Shown: piece by piece, positions 55,072 to 63,051 of the stretch | Layout: each line of letters begins with the position of its first letter | Numbering within the stretch: the first letter of the stretch is position 1 | DNA from: Chitinophaga sp. YR573 | GTDB lineage: Bacteria > Bacteroidota > Bacteroidia > Chitinophagales > Chitinophagaceae | NCBI RefSeq assembly: GCF_900110995.1 | Contig: NZ_FOJF01000001.1 | Coordinates: forward strand, 1,753,199-1,817,198 | Reading direction: 5' to 3' | Length of the DNA stretch: 64,000 nucleotides | The notes under the pieces: model-generated | The model's database searches: none | Told to the model about the DNA's origin: nothing | Seen by the model: only the letters and a program-made list of their open reading frames with translations | Made by a program: the position numbers and the translations under genes

Positions 55072-55675
55072 TTACGACTACCTCTTTCAGCACATTACCG
55101 AAGATGGTAAACGCATCTATGGGCCGGGATTTGAAATTCCTGAGCTGGACTGGCCAGTGGTGCGTAAGTTAATCGCTTATGTATTGCATGATGAAGTAGT
55201 TGCCAAAGAAGAGAATATTGTTTTCGATAAGGGCATATTACTCACCGGGAATGTGGGCTGTGGCAAAACATCCCTGATGCATCTCATGAGAAATCTTAGT
55301 AAAAATTCCTTTAACCCGGTGATCAAATCGTGCCAGGAGATCAGCATTGAGTTTAGCCAGAAAGGCTATGAAATTATTACAAAGTATACCACCAATGCTT
55401 TTCATCCCTATAGCAGCGTACCCCGCGTATACTGCTTTGATGACCTGGGACTGGAGACGCCTGTTAATTTCTGGGGTGATAAATTGAATGTGATGGTGAA
55501 GATTCTGTTATCGAGATATGATCTGTTTATTTCTCATAAGATGTTGACACATGTTACTACGAATCTAAATGGCAATGAGTTAGAAGAGATTTATGGGAAT
55601 CGTTTGAGAAGCAGAATGAGGGCGATGTTCAACCTCATCTCATTTGATCCTGATACAACGGATAAGAGGAAATAG
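55034..55675 (+). CDS. DnaC/IstB-like AAA+ ATPase (helicase loader type)
   Basis: The 213-residue protein has Walker A LTGNVGCGKTSLMHL (about residues 72-86), Walker B RVYCFDDLGLE, sensor 1-like THVTTNLNG and a basic C-terminal NRLRSRMRAMFNLISFD (arginine sensor). It is DnaC-like rather than a full transposase helper, because the upstream neighbour is a replication initiator and no transposase gene is present. A start at the in-frame ATG at 55055 is also possible; the ATG at 55034 overlaps the upstream gene. Confidence 0.85.
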   Translation: MSIKTNVMTSRYDYDYLFQHITEDGKRIYGPGFEIPELDWPVVRKLIAYVLHDEVVAKEENIVFDKGILLTGNVGCGKTSLMHLMRNLSKNSFNPVIKSCQEISIEFSQKGYEIITKYTTNAFHPYSSVPRVYCFDDLGLETPVNFWGDKLNVMVKILLSRYDLFISHKMLTHVTTNLNGNELEEIYGNRLRSRMRAMFNLISFDPDTTDKRK

Positions 55676-55703
55676 TTTTTGTTGTTTGCATACTATAAAT
55701 ACG

Positions 55704-56083
55704 ATGGCCGGGTAGTTCTGCCTGGCTCATAATTTTCAGCTCAGTTTTCAGGGTTTACTAAACAATAACTATGAAAAACGGCCTGGTAATCCTGCCGGGC
55801 TGCTTTTATCCTTATGCAAAGAAATTAAATATAGGGTTGACAAGAATGGGATGTAGCCGACCCGGTAATCCTGCCGGGTTGCTTTTATCCTTGTACAAAG
55901 AATTTTGCGTGGATAGCTTTCATAGTTATGTAAACGGCCCGGTAATCCTGTCGGGCTGCTTTTATCCTTATACATAGAAGTTCATAACAGGGTTCCTAAC
56001 CAGACTGTCAATCCTGCCGGACTGCCCGTTAATTTGGGGATATAGTTATCATAGAACAGGCCTGGTAATCTTACCGGGCCCTT
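55704..56083. repeat. Array of six degenerate GC hairpin repeats
   Basis: Six hairpin units built on CCCGGTAATCCTGCCGGG occur at about 55704, 55777, 55856, 55933, 56000 and 56057, spaced 57-79 bp. Three central units share a longer consensus ending TGCTTTTATCCTT. Several are preceded by a conserved TAGTTAT/ATAACTAT word. The loops differ and arms carry compensating substitutions (CCTGG with CCGGG; GACC with GGTT). No gene lies in this 446-bp stretch. Similar arrays elsewhere in the genome would mark a dispersed repeat family. Confidence 0.75.
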
Positions 56084-56087
56084 ATTT

Positions 56088-56117
56088 AAAAAGGGATTCA
56101 TTGCTGAATCCCTTTTT
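56088..56117 (-). terminator. Terminator of the 188-residue MAKTKN protein gene
   Basis: AAAAAGGGATTCA (56088-56100) pairs with TGAATCCCTTTTT (56105-56117) over a TTGC loop, with T-runs on both strands. It lies 5 bp beyond the stop at 56122. Confidence 0.85.
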
Positions 56118-56121
56118 AACA

Positions 56122-56688
56122 TTAAGCAGCTATTGCTTCCTCCACCGTTTCATTTGCCGGCAGATCTTTAGCGGTTACGCGGATCTTAGAACCAGCCGTC
56201 GCCTCATTTAACGATGTAACTGTGTATTTCCAATCCATTCCGTTACCGGTCAGCACAGCATTCCCCTGTTCTACAAGTACACCGGCTGCGGTGGTGATGC
56301 TCACCTGTACTGTTACAACTTTAAAATCGTCTACAGCACGAATCGTGATGATATCACCGACCTGGCCGTGGTAGGCAGTCGTGTTGATGCTTTGAATCTC
56401 TGGTGCTTTGAATGCATCCGCGAGCGCCACATTATATGCACTCTGGTTGTTTTTCGCGGCCGCTGTATAGGCGGCTTTGGTAACAGGGTCCAGGATAGCA
56501 GCTTTTGCGTATTTGCTGGCTATTTTGAACCTATCCTGGATGTCCAGTTGTGGGTCTGTGGCGGGGATACTGCTGGGGCCTCTTTTCTTGCCAACAATAG
56601 TATCTCCTTTTTTCTGTGTGAGGGTCATTTGTTTTCCCACGGTACCGGACAGGCCGGTCATGAAGATGTTATTTTTTGTCTTTGCCAT
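56122..56688 (-). CDS. MAKTKN-type protein, long form (DUF6266-like start)
   Basis: The 188-residue protein begins MAKTKNNIFMTGLSGTVGKQ and continues with a Lys/Gly-rich stretch (KKGDTIVGKKRGPSSIPATDPQ), a helical region (RFKIASKYAKAAILDPVTKAAYTAAAKNNQSAYNVALADAF, about 53-93) and an Ig-like beta domain (GQVGDIITIRAVDDFKVVTVQVS and GMDWKYTVTSLN). The N-terminus resembles DUF6266 proteins of Bacteroidota. There is no signal peptide. A 96-residue relative lies at 57282-57572. A LytTR regulator is encoded 168 bp upstream on the same strand. Confidence 0.6.
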   Translation of the reverse strand: MAKTKNNIFMTGLSGTVGKQMTLTQKKGDTIVGKKRGPSSIPATDPQLDIQDRFKIASKYAKAAILDPVTKAAYTAAAKNNQSAYNVALADAFKAPEIQSINTTAYHGQVGDIITIRAVDDFKVVTVQVSITTAAGVLVEQGNAVLTGNGMDWKYTVTSLNEATAGSKIRVTAKDLPANETVEEAIAA

Positions 56689-56856
56689 TGTAGTAGGTTT
56701 TAATGATTAATAATTTACTGAGTGATACAAGAGGCGCCTCTCTCTTGTATCGGGCGCAGCCTCAGTATGGCAATATTAATCCTTCGGCTTTTCACTTAAA
56801 CAGCAAACTATATGACCACACTAAAATGTATAGATGACCACACTAAAAAACCTATT

Positions 56857-57177
56857 TCATCTTAATATTTTTAAGCGGCTGAACAGGTTTTCTTTGTATT
56901 TTTTTGCGATGGGGATTTGTTTGTTATTCAAATAAATAGTGTCAGCATCTATATCGCTGATACGGTTCAGTGGTACGATATAAGCCCGATGTACACGGCA
57001 GAAAAGATCTTGTGGCAGATCTGCTTCTATCTGGGTAAGCGTAGCATTTACGAGGTAGCTGTTACTGGTAGTAGTGACTTTAGAGTAGTTACCATCAGCT
57101 TCTATCAGCAGTATATCTTTACTATTGACCCGGGTTAATAATTTGTACCTGACCTGGATGAAAATGTCTTCGTACAT
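56857..57177 (-). CDS. Stand-alone LytTR DNA-binding protein, copy 1
   Basis: The 106-residue protein is a LytTR domain and nothing else: YKLLTRVNSKDILLIEADGNYSKVTTTSNSYLVN, LFCRVHRAYIVPLNRISDIDADTIYLNNKQIPI and a basic end (KKYKENLFSRLKILR). LytTR domains usually follow a receiver; here the receiver is absent, so regulation of its activity must come from another protein or from its own level. Its close relative at 57683 is divergently arranged. A perfect palindrome lies 50 bp before its start. Confidence 0.88.
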   Translation of the reverse strand: MYEDIFIQVRYKLLTRVNSKDILLIEADGNYSKVTTTSNSYLVNATLTQIEADLPQDLFCRVHRAYIVPLNRISDIDADTIYLNNKQIPIAKKYKENLFSRLKILR

Positions 57178-57226
57178 GGAGTAAATTTAATGTGTAATAA
57201 GCTAGTTATAAGGTACAATAAAACTC

Positions 57227-57271
57227 ATCCTACGTTCATCCTACGTTCGGAACGTAGGATGAACGTAGGAT
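57227..57271. promoter_or_regulatory. Palindrome of paired 11-bp direct repeats
   Basis: ATCCTACGTTC occurs twice in tandem at 57227-57248, and its complement GAACGTAGGAT occurs twice at 57250-57271, separated by one G. The element is 50 bp upstream of the LytTR gene (start 57177) and 11 bp after the stop of the 96-residue gene. Paired direct repeats one helical turn apart are the usual form of LytTR-domain binding sites, so an autoregulatory operator is inferred; a terminator is the alternative. Confidence 0.5.
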
Positions 57272-57281
57272 CACTGAATCT

Positions 57282-57572
57282 CTACCCTTGTTCCATATAA
57301 TCTTTGATGGCGGTGTGATAAACACTTTTCCCTTCGGCTGCTTTATACGCTGCTTTTTTAACGGGGTCATTCACAATATCTGTTGCAAATTTAACTGCAT
57401 CTGCAAATTTTCTCTTCTCTTTTAATTGGGATTCAGAAGGGATAACATTGCTCATATCCGGATACTTACTGATGTAAGTATTCTCTCCATAAGTCCTGAA
57501 AACGATTTGCTTTAAGGCAGCTCCGCTAACGCCTTTAAATCCCACCCAGAGAGGGTTTTTCGTCTTTGCCAT
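57282..57572 (-). CDS. MAKTKN-type protein, short form
   Basis: The 96-residue protein begins MAKTKNPLWVGFKGVSGAAL and has the same central plan as the 188-residue protein (SESQLKEKRKFADAVKFATDIVNDPVKKAAYKAAEGKSVYHTAIKDYM), but it lacks the Ig-like C-terminal domain. It lies between the two LytTR genes, divergent from the second one. There is no signal peptide. Function unknown. Confidence 0.55.
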   Translation of the reverse strand: MAKTKNPLWVGFKGVSGAALKQIVFRTYGENTYISKYPDMSNVIPSESQLKEKRKFADAVKFATDIVNDPVKKAAYKAAEGKSVYHTAIKDYMEQG

Positions 57573-57682
57573 GGTTATTTTTTACATACTCAAATTTACT
57601 GAATTATTTACTTTTTTCGTACATTTACAGTAGATGTTTGAGATCCCAATTCCCCATGATTTAACCATTAAAATTTCACATT

Positions 57683-58003
57683 ATGCACGAAGATTTTTTC
57701 CTTAACACAGATGAAGGTCTGGTTAAAGTTAACAGCAGTGAGATTCATTATATTGAATCCTTCGGCAAACATTCCAGAGTTATTACTTCAAGAGGAAAAT
57801 TCGATGTTTCTTTTGCGCTTTCACGACTTGAAAGAGATGTACTTCCTGATAGTATATTTTGTCGTATTCATCGTTCTTTTATTATCTCCCTTAGTAATAT
57901 CAGGGCATTAGACATTGATGAAGTTGAAATGCATGGTGCGATAATCCCTATTGAGAAGACGTATAGGGAGAAGTTGTTGAGGAGTTTGAATATTATCTGG
58001 TAA
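57683..58003 (+). CDS. Stand-alone LytTR DNA-binding protein, copy 2
   Basis: The 106-residue protein aligns along its full length with the one at 56857-57177: LVKVNSSEIHYIESFGKHSRVIT, SIFCRIHRSFIISLSNIRALDIDEVEMHGAIIPI and a basic end (YREKLLRSLNIIW). Again there is no receiver domain. It is divergently transcribed from the 96-residue MAKTKN gene across 110 bp, a layout typical of a regulator and its target. Confidence 0.88.
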   Translation: MHEDFFLNTDEGLVKVNSSEIHYIESFGKHSRVITSRGKFDVSFALSRLERDVLPDSIFCRIHRSFIISLSNIRALDIDEVEMHGAIIPIEKTYREKLLRSLNIIW

Positions 58004-58023
58004 GAAAATGAGAAGGGGAATAT

Positions 58024-60639
58024 CTATTTCCCATTTCCTTTAAATAGTTTTAAATCGCACTGCAGCGTAAAAATAAAATAACGGCCTGCAAGTTGGTTTC
58101 TGCTTTCAGTCACCGTATTTCCGGAGATAGATTGGGATACACTCGCGCCTTCATCCAGGAGATTATACCCTTGCAGGCGGCAGGTGAGTTTACGCTTAAA
58201 GAAAGTCTTTTCAAGTGTTCCATTAAGCATCAGTGGATTTGTATTCACGCCGCCACTGTAACCTGTATTTAATTGTTTCCTTACATCTGCGGCTAACGAA
58301 AATGTTTTCAGGAAATATGCTTTAGCATTCATATTAAATGACCAGGTGGTGATATTGGTGATGCTATTCTGTGCCATTGCATATACATTCCTGTTATAAG
58401 CATATCCGATACTTCCATTCAATTCCAGCCATTGCTGTAGCATGGTTCCTCGTACTGTTTGGGATAATGCAAAGTTCTGCGCTGTTTTCTTTACATTATC
58501 AAGGAAAAGGATGTTATTATTGTAAAAACTACTCCCATTCAGATGAAGATTATACTTGCCATCGCTGAATCTTTTTGACCAACCGTAATTAATCCCAACG
58601 TTATAATTACCATCTGCATTCAGAAAACGGGTCTCTTGTTTCACTGTATTGAAACTATCTTTTACTAATACTACATTGGTAACAATATTATCTTTTACAT
58701 AACTTCCAGAAAGAGACAAAAACAGGGTATTCAGCCCTACTGAACGATAACTAAGAGAAGATTGATGCGTAAAAGAAGTGCGTAGGTCAGGATTACCAAT
58801 TATCGGAAACTGTGCATTCGTCAGATCTGCAACAGGTAGTAGCTGCTGGTAACCGGGAAGGCCTACACTACCTGTGTAATTTAGCATAAGCATTGCCTTC
58901 TTAGACAATTTGTACTGCACAGAAAGAACAGGCACCAGTGGCATACTACGTTTGAATGCCCGTTGACCTGATATAATGCTACTGCGTAGTAAAGAGGGTT
59001 GTAAACGCACTCCTAATGTATAATCCAGCTTGCCCTTGTTACGCCTGAAATTAAGTTCAATCTGTTGTTGAATCATCGTATAAGAATACCGGTTACTAAG
59101 AGAATCAATAAATGTTTTCTTACCTCCAGGATCTACCCATTGCGTCTCCAGCAGATTAGAAGTTTTATTAGCATTGATTACATATTTTAACTCCAGACTG
59201 GATAGAGAATCTAAAGGTTCTACATAGGATAATTGTGCAACTGTATTAAGATTTCCATTTGTTTTATATAATAACTGATGTAAAAGAGAATCTTTCAATA
59301 CTGTATTATCAGCATTATAATAACGCAGGCTATCATAGCTATCCTGATTACTTTTATTATCTGAGTTATTAATAGAAAAATTTAATGACACAACCCTACC
59401 CAGTCCTTTAAACCGATGCATAGCAAATCCATTGAAGCCAATAGCAGGAGCACTATTAGTCATATAATTGGATGTAAGCTGATCTTTATGCTGGAATCCT
59501 GTCTGGTTAGCGGACTGAATACTATTGTTGATGGATGAACTTCTGCTTACATTCATGTTAAAGTTGGCCAGTGTATTTACATTAGGCTTGTACTCTGCCC
59601 CACCAGCGAAATTATAATTATCACTGCTACTATTGCTGTTACTGGTATTAGCACTAAAAAGCGAGCCTTCACTGGTAACAGTCTGTACGTTGCTGGAAGA
59701 TAACTGGCTACTCGTATTATGCCCGGCATTAAAACCGGTATTCACCGTAAATGCTTTACTGATATTATTTCTGTAATTAACATTACCATTAGATGTTGTC
59801 ACTTTCCCTGTTTGTGATCCGGTATTATTACTGTTCCCTATTAAAGAGAATTGCTGTTCTTCACTGAAATAATTTGTCATCAATCCAAGGTTATGCCGGC
59901 CATCATTACCTGCTCCAGCAATTGCTTTCCCCTGATAGGCTTTACTTAGGTCTGATTTAGTCTGAATGTTAATGATATGTTGAGGCTCCCCTGTCTTTCG
60001 GCCAGTTGCTCTTGCCATATCACCATAATCATCAATCAGCTGGAGTTTATCAATCAAATCAACCGGTAACATGCGTGTTAAGGTCTTGATATCATCCACC
60101 ATAAAATCTTTCCCATTAATACGGATCTTCGTGATCTTTTTACCCTGTGATGTTATATTTCCATCCTGGTCTACCTCCATACCTGGCAATCGTTTTACCA
60201 GGTCTTCCACCACAGAGTTTGGCCTTAGCTTATATTGATCTGCGCGGTACTCTATCGTGTCTTCCTTCATGATAATGGACGACACCTTTCCCCTTACAAC
60301 AATCTCATTCAGTTTATTTGTTTTCATCGTCATTGTAATCAAAGGAAGGTCAATAACAGCGCCGGCTTCTTTATATGAAAATTCTTTATACCATGGATCA
60401 TATCCCATGATAGTAATGCGCAATGTAAAAACGGTTTGTTTTACTTTTGGGAAACTGAATTGCCCCTTGTCATTGCTGGCGGCATGTAGGCTATCCTTTC
60501 CTGAAATGAGTAGTATATTTGCACCTATCATCTCCTGACCTGTACTATCCTTTATACTTCCTGACACCGTATAGGTCACCTGCGCACATAAATTATGCAC
60601 GCTAAACAGGAATGATATGAATAATAAGATTCTTTTCAT
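58024..60639 (-). CDS. Outer-membrane beta-barrel protein with carboxypeptidase-like domain, paralogue
   Basis: From the ATG at 60639 the product has 871 residues (MKRILLFISFLFSVHNLCAQ signal). The frame to 60660 adds seven residues before it. It matches the protein at 3326-5935 along its length: YTVSGSIKDSTGQEMIGANI, YKLRPNSVVEDLVKRLPGMEVDQDGN, FMVDDIKTLTRMLPVDLIDKLQLIDDYGDMARATGRKTGEPQ and LTCRLQGYNLLDEG...SQSISGNTVTESRNQLAGRYF. It has no adjacent metalloprotease or sigma/fecR genes. Confidence 0.9.
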   Translation of the reverse strand: MKRILLFISFLFSVHNLCAQVTYTVSGSIKDSTGQEMIGANILLISGKDSLHAASNDKGQFSFPKVKQTVFTLRITIMGYDPWYKEFSYKEAGAVIDLPLITMTMKTNKLNEIVVRGKVSSIIMKEDTIEYRADQYKLRPNSVVEDLVKRLPGMEVDQDGNITSQGKKITKIRINGKDFMVDDIKTLTRMLPVDLIDKLQLIDDYGDMARATGRKTGEPQHIINIQTKSDLSKAYQGKAIAGAGNDGRHNLGLMTNYFSEEQQFSLIGNSNNTGSQTGKVTTSNGNVNYRNNISKAFTVNTGFNAGHNTSSQLSSSNVQTVTSEGSLFSANTSNSNSSSDNYNFAGGAEYKPNVNTLANFNMNVSRSSSINNSIQSANQTGFQHKDQLTSNYMTNSAPAIGFNGFAMHRFKGLGRVVSLNFSINNSDNKSNQDSYDSLRYYNADNTVLKDSLLHQLLYKTNGNLNTVAQLSYVEPLDSLSSLELKYVINANKTSNLLETQWVDPGGKKTFIDSLSNRYSYTMIQQQIELNFRRNKGKLDYTLGVRLQPSLLRSSIISGQRAFKRSMPLVPVLSVQYKLSKKAMLMLNYTGSVGLPGYQQLLPVADLTNAQFPIIGNPDLRTSFTHQSSLSYRSVGLNTLFLSLSGSYVKDNIVTNVVLVKDSFNTVKQETRFLNADGNYNVGINYGWSKRFSDGKYNLHLNGSSFYNNNILFLDNVKKTAQNFALSQTVRGTMLQQWLELNGSIGYAYNRNVYAMAQNSITNITTWSFNMNAKAYFLKTFSLAADVRKQLNTGYSGGVNTNPLMLNGTLEKTFFKRKLTCRLQGYNLLDEGASVSQSISGNTVTESRNQLAGRYFIFTLQCDLKLFKGNGK

Positions 60640-60806
60640 ACAAAACGATGAGGTACACAATGTTACTTATTCAACCTACGGGTTAATAGGTTGCTAACTT
60701 TTCCAATACGTGAGACCTGCTAATTATAAAATATTATGTTTTCCTTCAATGAAATTAACCAATTTCAGGGAGATCAATGTTTAAGAACGCGACAGGCTTA
60801 ACAATA

Positions 60807-61949
60807 TTATCTGTCGTTTTCTTTATACAAAATATAATCCCTGATCCGAAGAAATGGTTTCTCTACTATATACCTCAATATTAATGCTCCTGACACTGTT
60901 GTAACCATGCAAATAAAAAACATTAAATGACCCTTTTCAGCTATTCCCCATTTACTACATTGCAGTTGAGTCAAATGAATAACACCTTTATGACTCAGAT
61001 AAATCGAATAAGATAAGATAGCTATACGGGACGATATTCTTGAATTAAGCCTATAAAGAAAACAAGACGGACTGATCGCGGCTGTCACAATCGCCCCATA
61101 AGCAATGGCGATTAATGGAAATCCAAAAATCGTAGCGTTGAATGATTCCTGGTCAATACATAAAAAATAAGCGGCTGCTAGTAATAATACCCCTATGATC
61201 AAGATAACATTACCATATCTTGTCACTTTTTCTTTTACTGCTGGCCAGAACTGGAATATGCCAGCGATACTTACCCCTACCAGGAGGCTATCCAGCCTAT
61301 TGTAAGTGGGATAATAGATCGCTCTGTACCATGCTACCCAGGAATCATCTGTTCCCTGAAATGGTACCACAAATTGCGTCCAGCTCATATACCGCAATGC
61401 AAATCCTGCTATAAATAATATACCAATCAACCAGGCTGATTTACGACCTGCTTTTAAATAAAGTAATACTGTAATGATCAAAGGCAATAATAAATAGAAC
61501 TGTTCTTCTATACAAAGCGACCAGGCATGGGAGAAAGTGCCATTTGTTTTGAGGTTTACTCCCAGGTTCTGCGTAAACGTCAGGAACTTCCATAATGGTG
61601 GTAATGCTTCCCGTTCTCTGAATACCGGGATACAAAAATAAAGAGCAACTACTGCCAGATAAGCAGGGATAATCCTAAAGAACCTTTTAAGAAAGAATTC
61701 TTTTAACGAAATCCCCTTCCCTTGTGCAATCTTACTGAATAGCTGTGCAGAAATCAGATATCCACTAAGGACGAAAAAGAGATCAACGCCTGTCCAGCCA
61801 AAAGCGAAAGCCTGATCCATCCACTCCGGATGCTTAAAGAGCCTATAGTGGAATAAGATAACGAATGTGATAGCGAATGTTCTGAGGTGATCTAATCCAA
61901 AAAATTTGGTATTCTCCGGCTTCCCGGGCAATGATACAGATTGAGACAT
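60807..61949 (-). CDS. Acyltransferase 3-family membrane O-acyltransferase
   Basis: From the ATG at 61949 the product has 380 residues; the frame extends to 62000 but the start MSQSVSLPGKPENTKFFGLDHLRT is nearer the conserved RTFAI..V...H motif (LDHLRTFAITFVILFHYRLF) that opens the domain. About ten membrane helices follow, with FGWTGVDLFFVLSGYLIS and FLKRFFRIIPAYLAVVALY, both hallmarks of acyltransferase 3 (OafA/YrhL). It transfers acyl groups to a surface glycan or lipid. The upstream gene, 98 bp away, is an unrelated sensor domain. Confidence 0.9.
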   Translation of the reverse strand: MSQSVSLPGKPENTKFFGLDHLRTFAITFVILFHYRLFKHPEWMDQAFAFGWTGVDLFFVLSGYLISAQLFSKIAQGKGISLKEFFLKRFFRIIPAYLAVVALYFCIPVFREREALPPLWKFLTFTQNLGVNLKTNGTFSHAWSLCIEEQFYLLLPLIITVLLYLKAGRKSAWLIGILFIAGFALRYMSWTQFVVPFQGTDDSWVAWYRAIYYPTYNRLDSLLVGVSIAGIFQFWPAVKEKVTRYGNVILIIGVLLLAAAYFLCIDQESFNATIFGFPLIAIAYGAIVTAAISPSCFLYRLNSRISSRIAILSYSIYLSHKGVIHLTQLQCSKWGIAEKGHLMFFICMVTTVSGALILRYIVEKPFLRIRDYILYKENDR

Positions 61950-62047
61950 ATATTGAGGAACGGCGTTTTCCAAACGGAAAGTACACAATTCTCTGTTCAA
62001 CCATCAGCAAAGCTGGATGAAGCATCTTTAATTTTGATGAGCGGAGT

Positions 62048-62686
62048 TTATTGCTTTTGAAGGATTAACGCATTATGTTCAAATGTTAAAACCAGGAGTT
62101 CCCGCAACTTGAGGTAAAACCACTCTTCCCGGAAGGGGTTCGTAACGGAGGTATGCTTCAGTTCATTCTGCAAAGAATATAATTCATCCCAGGTTGTCCC
62201 TTTATTCAAAACAACGGATCCCTCTGATTCATACTTATCCAACCAATATCTTGTCTCAGAGGTTTCTTCCTCTAGTCGCTTAATGATCTCTATTGAATAT
62301 TCACTTCGTTGCAACTCATGCATACCTGGTTGCAGGTATATTTTATGCTGATCTGTATTCATCAGAAAAACATTATACTCACCTTCATTAAAAGAAATTT
62401 TCTCCTGTCCATTCAATTGAAAATCCATATTTCCTGATAACATACAATCTATAATTCCTCGGGTACTGCCAATAGAAGTTAACAATGTTACTGGTTTCTT
62501 AACATAGAAAACCATATTTCTGAGCTTACAGCCTTTTAGATAACGTTCATGATACATAATATCTAAAAAGGAAGATGATAATAAACGGGGTTTCGCAAAC
62601 TCATTAATAGAATTGCAATAATTTAAAGGAATAGCATCGATAAATTTTAATGATTCTTCGGGGTAGTCTGCAAATCTAAATTTCAT
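62048..62686 (-). CDS. AraC-type sensor domain without DNA-binding part
   Basis: The 212-residue protein has the beta-rich sensor of Bacteroidota AraC regulators (GIIDCMLSGNMDFQLNGQEKISFNEGEYNVFLMNTDQHKIYLQPGMHEL, then IEIIKRLEEE) and ends with the helix FREEWFYLKLRELLVLTFEHNALILQKQ, equivalent to the segment that precedes the helix-turn-helix in the AraC protein at 63052. The DNA-binding part is absent and no remnant of it is found downstream. It may be a truncated gene or an intentional sensor subunit. Confidence 0.6.
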   Translation of the reverse strand: MKFRFADYPEESLKFIDAIPLNYCNSINEFAKPRLLSSSFLDIMYHERYLKGCKLRNMVFYVKKPVTLLTSIGSTRGIIDCMLSGNMDFQLNGQEKISFNEGEYNVFLMNTDQHKIYLQPGMHELQRSEYSIEIIKRLEEETSETRYWLDKYESEGSVVLNKGTTWDELYSLQNELKHTSVTNPFREEWFYLKLRELLVLTFEHNALILQKQ

Positions 62687-62710
62687 CGGATAATAATTTA
62701 GCGTGATGTA

Positions 62711-62734
62711 GTCAATAAAGATCTTTTTATTGAC
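62711..62734. promoter_or_regulatory. 24-bp palindrome upstream of the truncated AraC gene
   Basis: GTCAATAAA (62711-62719) and TTTATTGAC (62726-62734) form perfect arms around a six-base centre, 25 bp upstream of the start at 62686. It is positioned like an operator for a dimeric regulator. No binding protein can be named. Confidence 0.45.
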
Positions 62735-62972
62735 TGAATTATTGCAACAGTCATATTAAATTTTACAGTTGTAGCTAACATTATCTCAATGTTAAGTTTT
62801 TGTTTATGCAACATTATAGCAGTATGAGAAACTAAATTGGTAGTGTGCTTCTAACCTGTAATAAGTCTCGACAGGCGATGATGAATCAAATAAATGGCCT
62901 TGTGCCGCCACCATACAAGACCTGAATTTCTAATCGCAATTTGCTATGGAATGGGATGTCCCTGTCACTAAA

Positions 62973-62993
62973 CCCCAATAAGTATTATTGGGG
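62973..62993. promoter_or_regulatory. Palindrome upstream of the AraC gene
   Basis: CCCCAATAA (62973-62981) and TTATTGGGG (62985-62993) form perfect nine-base arms around GTA, 58 bp before the start at 63052. It may be an operator or part of a terminator. The rest of the 365-bp gap (62687-63051) has no gene. Confidence 0.45.
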
Positions 62994-63051
62994 AATGTCC
63001 ATTCATTGCATATAACCCAGTGTTAACTCATCATACAGAAACCAGAATAAT

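Noticed and set aside
55704..56083. The regularly spaced hairpin repeats as a CRISPR array
   Set aside because: The repeats are degenerate, the spacers between them are partly conserved in sequence and vary from unit to unit, and no cas gene is present.
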